Shown: positions 8,826 to 17,352 of the stretch, one piece after another
Layout of the letters: each line of letters begins with the position of its first letter
How positions within the stretch are numbered: the first letter of the stretch is position 1
NCBI RefSeq assembly: GCF_000740775.1
Contig: NZ_JFGS01000008.1
Coordinates: 42,036-106,035 of the forward strand
From: Haematobacter missouriensis
GTDB lineage: Bacteria; Pseudomonadota; Alphaproteobacteria; Rhodobacterales; Rhodobacteraceae
DNA: 64,000 nucleotides
Direction of reading: 5' to 3'
Notes under the pieces: generated by a model
Database searches by the model: none
Told to the model about the DNA's origin: nothing
Seen by the model: only the letters and a program-made list of their open reading frames with translations
Made by a program: the position numbers and the translations under genes

Positions 8826-10406
8826 TCACCCGACACGCGTGACCCCGTTGAACTTCGGCTTGCCGAGCAGGTTGGCGGTGAAATTTTCCACGCCCTCGAC
8901 GTAGGCATCGACCTCGTAGCGGACAGTGAGCGGGATGGAGATGGCGGACTCCGCCCCGAGCTTCTGTGCCGTGGCGAGGGCGGCCTTCCGCTCCGCCTGA
9001 TCGGCGGTGGCGCGGCTGGCAGTGATGGCGGCTTCGAACCCGTCGGGAGCCGCGACCTTGCCGGTGTTGAAGTAGGAATTCTGCGAAAAGACCAGGTCAT
9101 AGGACATGCTCGGGTCCGGGCGTCCCGTCCAGGCGGACAGCAGCGCGTCGCCGATCTTCTCCGGCCCGAAGAAGCGACCGGAGGATTCCGCGATTGGCGC
9201 GTTGGTGAACCGCCCCTTCACGCCGATCCGGGCAAGCTGGCTCATGATGACCTCCTGCCGTTGCACGGAGGCCTGATCGGGATAGCCGCGGAAATCGAGT
9301 TGCAGCCCGGAGACACCCGCCTCCTTCATCAGCGCCGCCGCCTTGTCCGGGTCATGGGCGTTGAGGGTCTGAGGCTCCGCCGAATAGGCCCAGTGCGTCT
9401 TGGGCAGAAAGCCGTAGGCCGCCTCGCCCACACCGGCCTGTGTCGCCAGCAGGAAGGCATCCCGGTCGATGGCGAGGCTCAACGCCCGCCGCACGCGGGG
9501 GTCCTGCAACGGCCCGCGCCCGGCGTTGAGATAGATGTTGTAGATATAGAGCGTCGGCGTTTCCATCAGCGTCAGGTTGGGTGTGCGCTTGATGATGGGG
9601 ATCTGGCGCTCCGAGAGCTGGTAGCAGATCTGCGCCTGCCCCGACTGAACGGCGCGGAGCCGCGTGGTCGGTTCGGGCACCACCAGCAGTTCGATCTTGG
9701 CCATGCCGGGCGCGCCTTGCCGCCAATAACCGGAATAGGCCTCGCCTGCGACCCGCTCGCCATCTGTCCAGCCAGTGAATTTCCACGGGCCCGCACCCAC
9801 GGGGGCGCGGTCAACGCGGCCGTCCTCGGCTTCGCTGAGCGCCTTGGGGGAAATCATCATGCCCGCACGGTCCGAGAGGATGAGCGGCAGCGCGCTGTCC
9901 GGCTCCTTGAGGCGCAGCGTCACCTGCAGCGGGCCGGTGACTTCCACGCTCTCCACCGTTTCCAGATCGGCGCGGATGTTCGAAACGGGTGCTTCCCTGC
10001 TGCGATCGAGGTTGAGCTTCACCGCCTCCGCATCGAGCGGCGTGCCGTCGTGGAAGGTCACACCCTCCTGCAGGTCCAGCACCAGCGTCTTCGGGTCGGT
10101 GAAGGTGAAGGCCCGCGCAAGCCCGGGAACAGGTTCCAGCGTGTCGGGCGTCCAGTCGATGAGCGTATCGTAGAAGTTGAACAGGAACACGTGATCGGAG
10201 CCGGAGCCGCCCGTCGCTGGATCAAGGCTGGACGGGTTGGCATTCGCGGCCACGGTCAGCGTGCCGGTGGTCGCCGCGCGCAAGCCGCCCGGCAAACCGA
10301 CGGCGCCTATGGCCGCCGTGGCGCCCAGGCCGATCAGGATCTGCCGGCGGCGCATGTCGGGAAGCAGCCGGGCGATGTTGCGACGTTCCTCAGTGGTGAA
10401 GCTCAT
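8826..10406 (-). CDS. ABC importer substrate-binding protein (SBP family 5), Tat-exported
   Basis: 526 aa, typical of family 5 periplasmic binding proteins. The N-terminus carries a twin-arginine export signal: RRRQILIGLG at about residues 19-28, then a hydrophobic stretch ending near GLRAATTG. The mature part begins LTVAANANPSSLDPATGG, the usual SBP5 opening. VTFHDGTPLDAEAVKLNLDR and the downstream RVRRALSLAIDRDAFL are family hallmarks. GGGAGGG precedes the ATG at 10406. The ligand cannot be read. Genes for an amidase, acyl-CoA ligase and carboxylase nearby suggest an amide or organic acid rather than a peptide. Confidence 0.93.
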   Translation of the reverse strand: MSFTTEERRNIARLLPDMRRRQILIGLGATAAIGAVGLPGGLRAATTGTLTVAANANPSSLDPATGGSGSDHVFLFNFYDTLIDWTPDTLEPVPGLARAFTFTDPKTLVLDLQEGVTFHDGTPLDAEAVKLNLDRSREAPVSNIRADLETVESVEVTGPLQVTLRLKEPDSALPLILSDRAGMMISPKALSEAEDGRVDRAPVGAGPWKFTGWTDGERVAGEAYSGYWRQGAPGMAKIELLVVPEPTTRLRAVQSGQAQICYQLSERQIPIIKRTPNLTLMETPTLYIYNIYLNAGRGPLQDPRVRRALSLAIDRDAFLLATQAGVGEAAYGFLPKTHWAYSAEPQTLNAHDPDKAAALMKEAGVSGLQLDFRGYPDQASVQRQEVIMSQLARIGVKGRFTNAPIAESSGRFFGPEKIGDALLSAWTGRPDPSMSYDLVFSQNSYFNTGKVAAPDGFEAAITASRATADQAERKAALATAQKLGAESAISIPLTVRYEVDAYVEGVENFTANLLGKPKFNGVTRVG

Positions 10407-10464
10407 AGGACACCCTCCCCGGTCTCCTGTGGCCGCGCTCAGGCGGCAGCGTATGACTCTGACT

Positions 10465-10482
10465 CGCCGCCTTCAGGCGGCG
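10465..10482 (-). other. Hairpin spanning the ATPase stop codon
   Basis: A 7-bp perfect stem (CGCCGCC/GGCGGCG) with a TTCA loop overlaps the stop codon of the DppF-type ATPase gene. No run of T follows, so it is unlikely to be a terminator. Position between the ATPase and binding-protein cistrons suggests an RNA-stability element that helps set the excess of binding protein. Confidence 0.45.
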
Positions 10483-11480
10483 ACCGTGAAATCGAGCTCG
10501 CCCGCGAAATGACAGGCGACGAACTGTTCGGGCCGCATCTCCCGCCATTCGGGTACTTCCGCCGTGCAGCGCGCCGCTGCGAAGGGGCAGCGCGTGCGGA
10601 AGCGGCATCCGCTGGGCGGCGAAATTGGGCTCGGGATTTCTCCCTTGAGCTGCATCCGGCGCGAGGTGCGCATCGCCGCGGGCAGCGGCTCCGGCTCCGC
10701 CGAAAGCAGTGCGGCGGTATAGGGATGGAGGGGCCGGTGGATGATATCCTCCGTATTCCCCAGCTCCATGAACCGGCCCAGATAGGTGACAGCGATCCTG
10801 TCGCTCACATGGGCGACAACGGAGATATCATGTGCGATGAAGGCGAAGGACAGGCCAAGGTCGCGCTGCAACGCGTTGAACAGGTTCAGAATCTCACCCC
10901 GGATCGACACGTCCAGCGCCGCCACCACTTCATCGCAGACGACGAATTTCGGCTCCAGCGGCAGGATGCGGGCAATGTTCACCCGTTGCTTCTGCCCACC
11001 GGAGAGCTGATGGGGATAGCGCTCCGCCAGATCGGCGCGAAGCCCCGCGCGGTCCAGCGATTCCATTGCCTTGCGCCGCATCTCCTCCCGGCTCATCCCG
11101 CCCTTGATGACCATCGGTTCCATCAGGCTCTCAAGAATGGTCTTGCGCGGATTGAGCGATGCGTTCGGGTCCTGAAAGATGATCTGATAGCGCCGCCGCC
11201 GCTCCCGGTATTCCTTGCGCGACAGGCGACGAAGATCGTCGCCTTCATAAAGGATATCGCCCTCCGTCGGCTCGAGCAGTCCGGCCAGCGCCCTGCCGAT
11301 GGTGGTCTTGCCGGAGCCGGATTCGCCTATGATCCCGAAGGTCTCCCCCGCGAGAACGGAGAAATCGACCCCGTCCACCGCCTTCACCGTTTCCGTTCCG
11401 CTGTTGACGGGAAAGCGGATGCGCAGGTCGCGGACCTCGATCACGGCGTCACGCGCCGCTGTCATGGTGGTGTCCCTCAT
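10473..11480 (-). CDS. ABC importer ATPase, DppF/OppF type
   Basis: 335 aa. Walker A is GESGSGKTT, the signature motif is LSGGQKQR, and Walker B is seen as FVVCDEVVAALD, where the more common pattern is 'DEPVSALD'. So the Pro after the catalytic Glu is replaced by Val. The C-terminal oligopeptide-ATPase domain has the Cys-rich GCRFRTRCPFAAARC segment. I place the start at 11480, where ATG overlaps the upstream ATPase stop (ATGA) and AAGGAG lies 7 nt upstream; the frame is open further back to 11612. It pairs with the DppD-type ATPase. Confidence 0.92.
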   Translation of the reverse strand: MRDTTMTAARDAVIEVRDLRIRFPVNSGTETVKAVDGVDFSVLAGETFGIIGESGSGKTTIGRALAGLLEPTEGDILYEGDDLRRLSRKEYRERRRRYQIIFQDPNASLNPRKTILESLMEPMVIKGGMSREEMRRKAMESLDRAGLRADLAERYPHQLSGGQKQRVNIARILPLEPKFVVCDEVVAALDVSIRGEILNLFNALQRDLGLSFAFIAHDISVVAHVSDRIAVTYLGRFMELGNTEDIIHRPLHPYTAALLSAEPEPLPAAMRTSRRMQLKGEIPSPISPPSGCRFRTRCPFAAARCTAEVPEWREMRPEQFVACHFAGELDFTVAA

Positions 11481-12508
11481 GCGACGGCTCCTTCCAGGTC
11501 GAGATCGTGCTGCCGCCAGCAGCGGGCCATCCGGTCCGGGCCGGATGGCTCCAGCGTCTGCGGTCGCTCGCATCCGGCGCGGGCGAAGTCGCAACGCGCA
11601 CGGAAGCGGCACCCCTCCGGCATCTGTGCGGGGGCGGGCACGCGGCCCGGGATGAACGCCAGTTCCCCCCGCTTCTGATTCAGCCGCGGCAGCGACCGCA
11701 GCAGCCCCGAAGTATAGGGATGGCGCGGTTTCAGCAGCACGTCATCGACGGGCGCATCCTCAACGATCTGTCCGGCATACATCGTCAGCATCCGGGTGCA
11801 GGTCTCGGCCACCACGCCCAGGTCATGGGTGATGAACAGCAGCGCCGTTCCCGCCTCCTCGCTCAGCCGGCAGAGCAGATCCATGATCTGCGCCTGAATG
11901 GTCACATCCAGCGCGGTCGTCGGCTCGTCGGCGATGAGGAGTTGCGGACGGCAGATCAGCGCCATGGCGATCATCGCCCGCTGGCGCATGCCCCCTGAAA
12001 GCTGGTGCGGATATTCGTCATACCGCCGCTCGGGTGCAGGAATTCCCACGTCGCGGAGCGCGTCGATCGCCGCGGTGCGCGCATCCGCCCGGCTCGCGTC
12101 ACGGTGGAGGCGGTACGCCTCGCTGATCTGGTCTCCGATGGTGAAAACCGGATCGAGCGCGCTCATCGGTTCCTGAAAGATCATCGCCATGCGATTGCCG
12201 CGCATCTGCCGCAGGCGGCGGGGCGGCATGGTCAGGACGTCCTCTCCCTCGAACATGATGCGGCCACCCAACCGGGAGGTGCGGGGCAGCAGGCGCAACA
12301 GCGACAAGCCGGTCACGGACTTGCCGCAGCCGCTTTCCCCGACCAGACCGACGCGTTCGCCGCGTTGTATGGTGAAGGAAACGTCCTTGGTGATCTGCAC
12401 GGCGCCAAAGGCGATGCTCGCCCCCTCGACGCTCAGCAGCGGCGTATCCGTTTCCTTGCCGGTAACCGGACGCGACCCTGCGTCGGGCTGCGCATAGGCA
12501 ATGGTCAT
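11477..12508 (-). CDS. ABC importer ATPase, DppD/OppD type
   Basis: 343 aa. Walker A GESGCGKS, signature LSGGMRQR, Walker B LLIADEPTTALD, and the HPYTSGLLRSLP segment followed by a Cys-containing C-terminus (GCRFRARCDFARAGC) define the oligopeptide-importer ATPase family. The ATG at 12508 (MTIAYAQ) is preceded by AGGGGAGGGGG, a strong ribosome site, so I prefer it to an upstream start at 12532. It is the first gene of the importer operon. The 296 bp upstream carry a GntR-like half-palindrome (12684-12701). Confidence 0.92.
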   Translation of the reverse strand: MTIAYAQPDAGSRPVTGKETDTPLLSVEGASIAFGAVQITKDVSFTIQRGERVGLVGESGCGKSVTGLSLLRLLPRTSRLGGRIMFEGEDVLTMPPRRLRQMRGNRMAMIFQEPMSALDPVFTIGDQISEAYRLHRDASRADARTAAIDALRDVGIPAPERRYDEYPHQLSGGMRQRAMIAMALICRPQLLIADEPTTALDVTIQAQIMDLLCRLSEEAGTALLFITHDLGVVAETCTRMLTMYAGQIVEDAPVDDVLLKPRHPYTSGLLRSLPRLNQKRGELAFIPGRVPAPAQMPEGCRFRARCDFARAGCERPQTLEPSGPDRMARCWRQHDLDLEGAVA

Positions 12509-12683
12509 GATCCCCCTCCCCTGCAATCGCAACCGCGGATCAGTGCCGTCCGACCGGGGGTCGGCCTGATCCGGGTATTTGCCGACAGCGGCAAATGTCG
12601 CGGCGGTCGTTGCATGGCAATCCTCCCCGACGGCGCGCGCCCTCCCCGGCGCATACCGTGTCAGGTGACAGAAGCACCCACAT

Positions 12684-12701
12684 GGTCAACTGTCAACAAC
12701 G
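12684..12701 (-). promoter_or_regulatory. Candidate GntR operator upstream of the importer operon
   Basis: On the reverse strand this reads CGTTGTTGACAGTTGACC. The core TTGTTGACAG differs by one base from the TTGTTGACAA core of the strong palindrome at 13589-13610 and fits the general FadR-subfamily pattern TTGTnnACAA. It lies 176-193 bp upstream of the first importer gene. The rest of the 12509-12804 gap holds another small inverted repeat, TGTCAGGTGACA (12658-12669), and no gene. Confidence 0.45.
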
Positions 12702-12804
12702 TACCCATCAGTAACCTTTCATTTGTCAGGATTCCTCCGGGAACAAAGAAAGGGGATGATTGCTCACCCCCTTTTCCCTTAGTCTCCTCTGACTGGGCGA
12801 TGGT

Positions 12805-13506
12805 CTAGCCGGCCTCAAACCGTCGGTTCGCCGCAAGACGGGCAAGGGCGCCATCCCGGCTTTCCTCCAGAACGGCGCGCAGCCGGGCTTCTGCCGTCAG
12901 CGTGTCCCGTGCCGCGATCGCCTCCCATACAGCGGCCATCTGCGCGGCCCGGCGTTCCCGGGCCGCTGGGGTGGCGTAGTCGAGCGGCTTGCGCCAGATC
13001 GTCGTCCAGAGCGTCTGCTCATTCATTTCGCGCATGAGCTGCACGACGAGCTCGTTGCCGCTCGCCCTGGAGATTGCGTGGACAGCACGTGTCATTCCCA
13101 GTCCGAAGGTCAGGTGCGTGCTTTCCTCATCGGCCGCAATGAGGGCCAAATCCTCAATGCGCACGCGGATTCTCTCCAGTGCCTCCTCCTCGCGGTCCCG
13201 TTCTCCCAAAGTCCGGACCGCGAGACAGGACAGCGCCATACGCACGTTGAACAGATCGGCGATGGAGGCGAGAGAGATCGGCAGCACATGCGCGCCGCGG
13301 CGCGGCGTGATGTCGATGAGGCGTCGCTTCTGAAGGATGCGGAAAGCCTCCCGCACCGGGCCGCGGCTGACGCCGAACTGCTCCGCTACCTGCTGCTCCA
13401 CCATCCGCTGGCCGGCGGTGAAACGACCATCCACGATCATCACGCCACAGGTATCGGCGATCTGCTCGGGGATGGTTTTCGGGCTTCTCAGAAGCGTCAA
13501 GGTCAT
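12805..13506 (-). CDS. GntR-family transcription regulator (FadR subfamily, FCD domain)
   Basis: 233 aa. Residues about 10-75 form the winged helix, with the recognition region VSRGPVREAFRILQKRRLI and the wing PRRGAHV. The rest is an all-helical FCD domain (DLFNVRMALSCLAVR... AVHAISRASGNELVVQLM), which in this subfamily binds small carboxylates, often with a metal. It sits between the acyl-CoA carboxylase gene and the importer operon, all on one strand. A 22-bp palindrome of GntR type lies 83 bp upstream of the start. It is probably a ligand-released repressor of this locus and of itself; the ligand is likely the imported acid or its CoA ester. Confidence 0.92.
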   Translation of the reverse strand: MTLTLLRSPKTIPEQIADTCGVMIVDGRFTAGQRMVEQQVAEQFGVSRGPVREAFRILQKRRLIDITPRRGAHVLPISLASIADLFNVRMALSCLAVRTLGERDREEEALERIRVRIEDLALIAADEESTHLTFGLGMTRAVHAISRASGNELVVQLMREMNEQTLWTTIWRKPLDYATPAARERRAAQMAAVWEAIAARDTLTAEARLRAVLEESRDGALARLAANRRFEAG

Positions 13507-13588
13507 GGTGAATCGTCTCCGCAGGCCGAAAGACGGATGCGTCGCACCCGCCTTTCAGAAGCATCAACAGATCGCTCCGCAAGTCAAT

Positions 13589-13610
13589 TGCCAATTGTTG
13601 ACAATTGGCA
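13589..13610. promoter_or_regulatory. GntR operator: 22-bp perfect palindrome
   Basis: Arms TGCCAATTG and CAATTGGCA flank a TTGA centre with no mismatch. The central ten bases, TTGTTGACAA, match the FadR-subfamily operator pattern TTGTnnACAA. The site lies between the carboxylase stop (13629) and the gntR start (13506), so it most likely mediates autoregulation of the adjacent GntR gene. Confidence 0.7.
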
Positions 13611-13628
13611 GAACGGCAGCCGCCCCAC

Positions 13629-16600
13629 CTACCAGGTATCGATGAAGGGCCGTTTGCGTCCCGACATCGGTGGCCGCAGCTTTACCGAGCGCAGCCCCGC
13701 AAGGATCCATTCCCGCGTCTTCACAGGGTCGATCACCGCGTCGATCTCCAGGCTGGAGGCGACGGAGATCGCCTTCCCCTGCTCCCGGTATTCCTCAAGC
13801 AGCCTGTCGTAGAGGCGCTGCTTCTCCTCAGGGTCGGTCACCTCATCAAGCTCGCGCCGGAAGCCCAGCCGCACGGCGCCTTCCAGGCCCATCGGGCCGA
13901 ACTCCCCGGTGGGCCAGGAGACGGTGAAGAAGTTGTCGTAGGTGCCGCCGCCCGCCATGCTCATCGCGCCCAGCCCGTAGAATTTGCGCAGCACGACGGT
14001 GAAGAGCGGCACGGTGATCGAACGGCCCGTCACATACATCCGGCAGACATGCCGCACGAGCGCGGTCTTTTCAGCCTCCGGCCCGACCATGAAGCCCGGT
14101 GAATCGCAAAGCGAAACCAAGGGGATATCGAACGCATCGCAAAGCTGCATGAAGCGTGAGGCCTTGTCCGACGCATCCGCGTCGATGGCACCGCCCAGAT
14201 GCTTGGGATTGTTGGCGATCACGCCGAAGGGCTTGCCCTCGATGCGGATAAAGGCGGTGACGATACCCACGCCGAATTCGCGGCGCAGTTCCAGCATGGA
14301 ACCCACGTCGGCGATGGTTTCCAGCGCCTCGCGGACTTCGTACACGCGCAGGCGGTTCTCCGGCACCACATGGCGCAGGCGGCGCTGGTCGGGGGCCTCC
14401 CACTCCGCGATATCTCCTTGGAAGTATGACAGATACTGCCGCACGACACGGCAGGCCTCTGCCTCGTCCTTCACACGGATATCGACGACGCCGTTCGCGG
14501 TCTGCACGTCGATCGGGCCGATCGCCTCGGGCGGATAGACGCCAAGCCCGCCGCCCTCGATCATCGCCGGACCGGCCATGCCGATATTGCTTGTCTCATC
14601 CGCGATGATCACGTCGCAGCAGCCCAGCAGCGCGGCGTTCCCGGCAAAGCACCGCCCGGACACCACGCCGACCAGCGGCACCTGCCCGCTCAACCCGGCG
14701 AAACGGGAGAACGTACCATTGGAGATCCCGGCATAGGTCGCGCGCTCTGTGTCGCCCGGGCGCCCGCCGCCCCCTTCTGCAAAGAGCACGACGGGCAGGT
14801 TCCACTGCTCCGCCACATGCAGGATGCGGTCGAGCTTGCGGTGATGCCGCTGCCCCTGCGTTCCGGCCAGCACGGTATAGTCGCCGACCGCAAAGGCGCA
14901 CCGCGCGCGATCAGCGCCGAAAGCCCCGCCGTTGACCGTGCCGAGGCCGGTCAGCATGCCGTCCCCGGTCGTGTTGCGGATCAGATCGTCGAGCGGGCGG
15001 CGTTGCCGCTGTGCGGCGATGGCAAGCTCCCCGTATTCCACGAAGGTTTCCGGGTCGCAGATCTGCGCGATGTTCTCCCGCGCCGTCTGCTTGCCCTGAC
15101 GGTGCCGCTTTGCCACTGCGTCGGGGCGGTTCTCGTCCCGGCCGAAAGCGCGGCGCTGCTCCATTTCCGCCAGATCGTCGCGGATATGGTCGAGGTCGAG
15201 CGCCGCATCCTTTGCCTGTTCCTCTGCACCGCCATCCGCCGGCTCGAGGGCAAGGAGCATTTCACCAAACATGACCGTCTGGCCCGCGCCCGCGCCCACC
15301 GCCACGACACGCGCCGCGCAGGGGGAAGACACCACATGCTCCATCTTCATCGCTTCTAGGATGGCGAGCTGCTGGCCCGCCCGGACCTCGTCGCCTTCCT
15401 TCACATCCATGGAGACCACCGTGGACTGCATGGGCGCGCGCACCGGCTCCGCCCCTTCAAGCACAAGCTCCGGCGTCCGCGCCGTCGTCGCGGCGGAATC
15501 CGCTGCATCCGCCACAGGCACGTAGGCTTCTGCGGCCTGCGCGAGTTCGGCCGCATGCGCTTCGATGAAGCGCGTGGTCACCGCGTTGGCCTGCACCTCC
15601 GGCCGCGCGATCAGCGCGCGGAGCCAGGGGATGTTCGTCTCCACCCCGTCGATGCGGAATTCGGCCAGCGCCCGATCCGCCTTGCGGAGCGCGACGGACA
15701 GATCCGTCGCCGTGGTATGGACGATGACCTTGGCCAGCAGGCTGTCATAGCTGGCCGATGTCCGGTAGCCAGCCCGCGCGAAGCCATCCACGCGCACGCC
15801 CGGCCCGCTCGGCGGTTCATAGCGGGAGATGACGCCCCCCGTAGGCAGCGCGCCGCCCGTGGCGTCCATATGCTCCATGTTGACCCGTGCCTGCACCGCA
15901 TAGCCGCGGGGGATGAGCCCCTCCTGCGAGATGCCGAGGGAGGCCAGCGTCCGCCCGCCCGCGATACCCAGTTGCAACGCGACGAGATCCTGGCCGAAGA
16001 CCTCCTCCGTCACGGTGTGTTCGACCTGGATGCGCGGGTTGGCCTCGATGAAGAACAGCCGCTCTCCCGGCCCCTCGCCCATCAGGAACTCGAACGTGCC
16101 GAGGGAGCGGTAATCGACGCTTCGCGCCAGTTTCAGCGCCCGCTCCGCCAATGTCTCCCGCTCCGCGGCGGAGAGGGACGGGCTGGGCGCCATTTCCAGC
16201 ACCTTCTGATGGCGGCGCTGCAGGCTGCATTCCCGTTCGCCCAGCTGAACGCAGGCACCCGTACCATCGCCGAGGATCTGCACCTCGATATGCCGCGCGG
16301 CGGGGAGGAACTGCTCCACATAGACGTTTGGATCGCCAAAGGCCGCCTCCGCTTCCGACCGGCAGCGTTGCCAGGCCTCCGCCACATCCTCCGCCCGCTG
16401 GACAATGCGCATGCCGCGCCCGCCGCCACCGGCGATGGCCTTGATGAGCATGGCCGCGCCTGCGGGGAGCGCCGCGAAGAAGCTCTGCGCCTCCTCAAGC
16501 GACGTGGCCCCCAGCGTGCCCTCCAGCACCGGCACGCCCACTTCGCGGGCCCGCGCCTTCGCCGCGATCTTGTCGCCCAGCAGCGCGAGCGCCTCCGGCG

Positions 16601-16928
16601 TCGGACCGACGAAACGGATGCCTGCCGCGTTCACCCGGCGGGCGAATTCCGCGTTTTCGGCCAGGAAGCCATAGCCCGGATGGATCGCGTCCGCGCCCGC
16701 CTGCTCTGCCGCCGCGATCACCGCGTCCATGTCGAGATAGGCGCGCACGCCGGTACCCGGAAGCGCCACGCTCTCATCCGCGCCACGCACATGCAGGCTC
16801 TCGCGGTCATCGGGCGCATAGACGGCCACGGTCGCGATGCCCAGCTCCGCCGCGGTGCGGAAGATGCGCAGCGCGATCTCCCCCCGGTTGGCGACAAGCA
16901 GCTTGCGGACGGGGGTCACGGGCATCAT
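13629..16928 (-). CDS. Single-chain biotin-dependent acyl-CoA carboxylase (BC-BCCP-CT fusion)
   Basis: 1099 aa with all catalytic parts in one chain. Biotin carboxylase occupies about residues 5-450 (start VRKLLVANRGEIALRIFR, ATP-grasp loop GGGGRGM, FIEANPRIQVEHTVTE). A biotinyl domain at about 490-560 has the EAMKMEHV motif with biotin-accepting Lys528. The carboxyltransferase (about 585-1090) has both crotonase-like halves, with oxyanion-hole type glycine-rich loops (AEGGGGRPGD; YGLGAMSMAGGGTYDN). Most bacteria split these into two or three subunits. A similar single-chain layout is known for long-chain acyl-CoA carboxylases. Substrate here is unknown. Its start ATG overlaps a 9-codon leader frame. 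Confidence 0.93.
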   Translation of the reverse strand: MMPVTPVRKLLVANRGEIALRIFRTAAELGIATVAVYAPDDRESLHVRGADESVALPGTGVRAYLDMDAVIAAAEQAGADAIHPGYGFLAENAEFARRVNAAGIRFVGPTPEALALLGDKIAAKARAREVGVPVLEGTLGATSLEEAQSFFAALPAGAAMLIKAIAGGGGRGMRIVQRAEDVAEAWQRCRSEAEAAFGDPNVYVEQFLPAARHIEVQILGDGTGACVQLGERECSLQRRHQKVLEMAPSPSLSAAERETLAERALKLARSVDYRSLGTFEFLMGEGPGERLFFIEANPRIQVEHTVTEEVFGQDLVALQLGIAGGRTLASLGISQEGLIPRGYAVQARVNMEHMDATGGALPTGGVISRYEPPSGPGVRVDGFARAGYRTSASYDSLLAKVIVHTTATDLSVALRKADRALAEFRIDGVETNIPWLRALIARPEVQANAVTTRFIEAHAAELAQAAEAYVPVADAADSAATTARTPELVLEGAEPVRAPMQSTVVSMDVKEGDEVRAGQQLAILEAMKMEHVVSSPCAARVVAVGAGAGQTVMFGEMLLALEPADGGAEEQAKDAALDLDHIRDDLAEMEQRRAFGRDENRPDAVAKRHRQGKQTARENIAQICDPETFVEYGELAIAAQRQRRPLDDLIRNTTGDGMLTGLGTVNGGAFGADRARCAFAVGDYTVLAGTQGQRHHRKLDRILHVAEQWNLPVVLFAEGGGGRPGDTERATYAGISNGTFSRFAGLSGQVPLVGVVSGRCFAGNAALLGCCDVIIADETSNIGMAGPAMIEGGGLGVYPPEAIGPIDVQTANGVVDIRVKDEAEACRVVRQYLSYFQGDIAEWEAPDQRRLRHVVPENRLRVYEVREALETIADVGSMLELRREFGVGIVTAFIRIEGKPFGVIANNPKHLGGAIDADASDKASRFMQLCDAFDIPLVSLCDSPGFMVGPEAEKTALVRHVCRMYVTGRSITVPLFTVVLRKFYGLGAMSMAGGGTYDNFFTVSWPTGEFGPMGLEGAVRLGFRRELDEVTDPEEKQRLYDRLLEEYREQGKAISVASSLEIDAVIDPVKTREWILAGLRSVKLRPPMSGRKRPFIDTW

Positions 16929-16954
16929 GCGGGCACCTGAAGATTAATGGTCAT
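16925..16954 (-). CDS. Nine-codon leader frame coupled to the carboxylase start
   Basis: ATG at 16954 encodes MTINLQVPA and stops at TGA, whose bases overlap the carboxylase ATG (ATGATG). GAGGAAG lies just upstream of this small frame, while the carboxylase start itself has no clear ribosome site. The arrangement implies that ribosomes load at the leader and restart on the long gene. It could be a regulatory leader or the remains of a displaced start. Confidence 0.35.
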   Translation of the reverse strand: MTINLQVPA

Positions 16955-17144
16955 GGTCGGCTTCCTCGAAATGGCTGGTGGTCCCGGTTCGCCGGAGCGC
17001 CGGGCTGCGGGAGCAGGTCGCTTCCGGTCGGGGGCCGTGGCCTCATCCGACCGGGACGTTAAGCCCGGTGATCCTCATGTAACCCCCCTGTCTTCCCCCT
17101 GTCAGCCGTTCGCGCGGGGGCCATACGGCCTCCACCAAAAATTA

Positions 17145-17158
17145 CTGACACTTGTCAG
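17145..17158. promoter_or_regulatory. Inverted repeat CTGACA-CT-TGTCAG
   Basis: A 6-bp-arm palindrome in the divergent space between the carboxylase and CoA-transferase genes. A matching palindrome with TT at its centre lies 79 bp downstream. Paired copies suggest a bound dimeric regulator that could act on both promoters. The surrounding 16955-17352 stretch contains no other gene I can support. Confidence 0.45.
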
Positions 17159-17222
17159 GCTAGCCTTTGCCCCTGTGCCGGTCAAGCTGTAAACCGGAGG
17201 CTGGCAACAAATGGCTTGCGAG

Positions 17223-17238
17223 GCTGACATTTGTCAGC
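17223..17238. promoter_or_regulatory. Inverted repeat GCTGACA-TT-TGTCAGC
   Basis: A 7-bp-arm perfect palindrome sharing the CTGACA/TGTCAG arms of the site at 17145-17158. It lies 115 bp before the TTG start of the CoA-transferase gene. Confidence 0.45.
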
Positions 17239-17352
17239 TTACCGTGGCGCCGGGCATCTTGGCGTGATCCAAGAGGGGAAGCCATCAGGGAGCTGCGGGC
17301 CGGAGGAGGGCCGCACTCCTTGCCGTGGTGGGCTGATAGGGGGAGGAAACGG

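Noticed and set aside
7740..11678. A 1312-codon open frame on the forward strand
   Set aside because: It is antisense to five well-supported importer genes. Its length reflects the scarcity of stops in GC-rich DNA, and its product has no domain.
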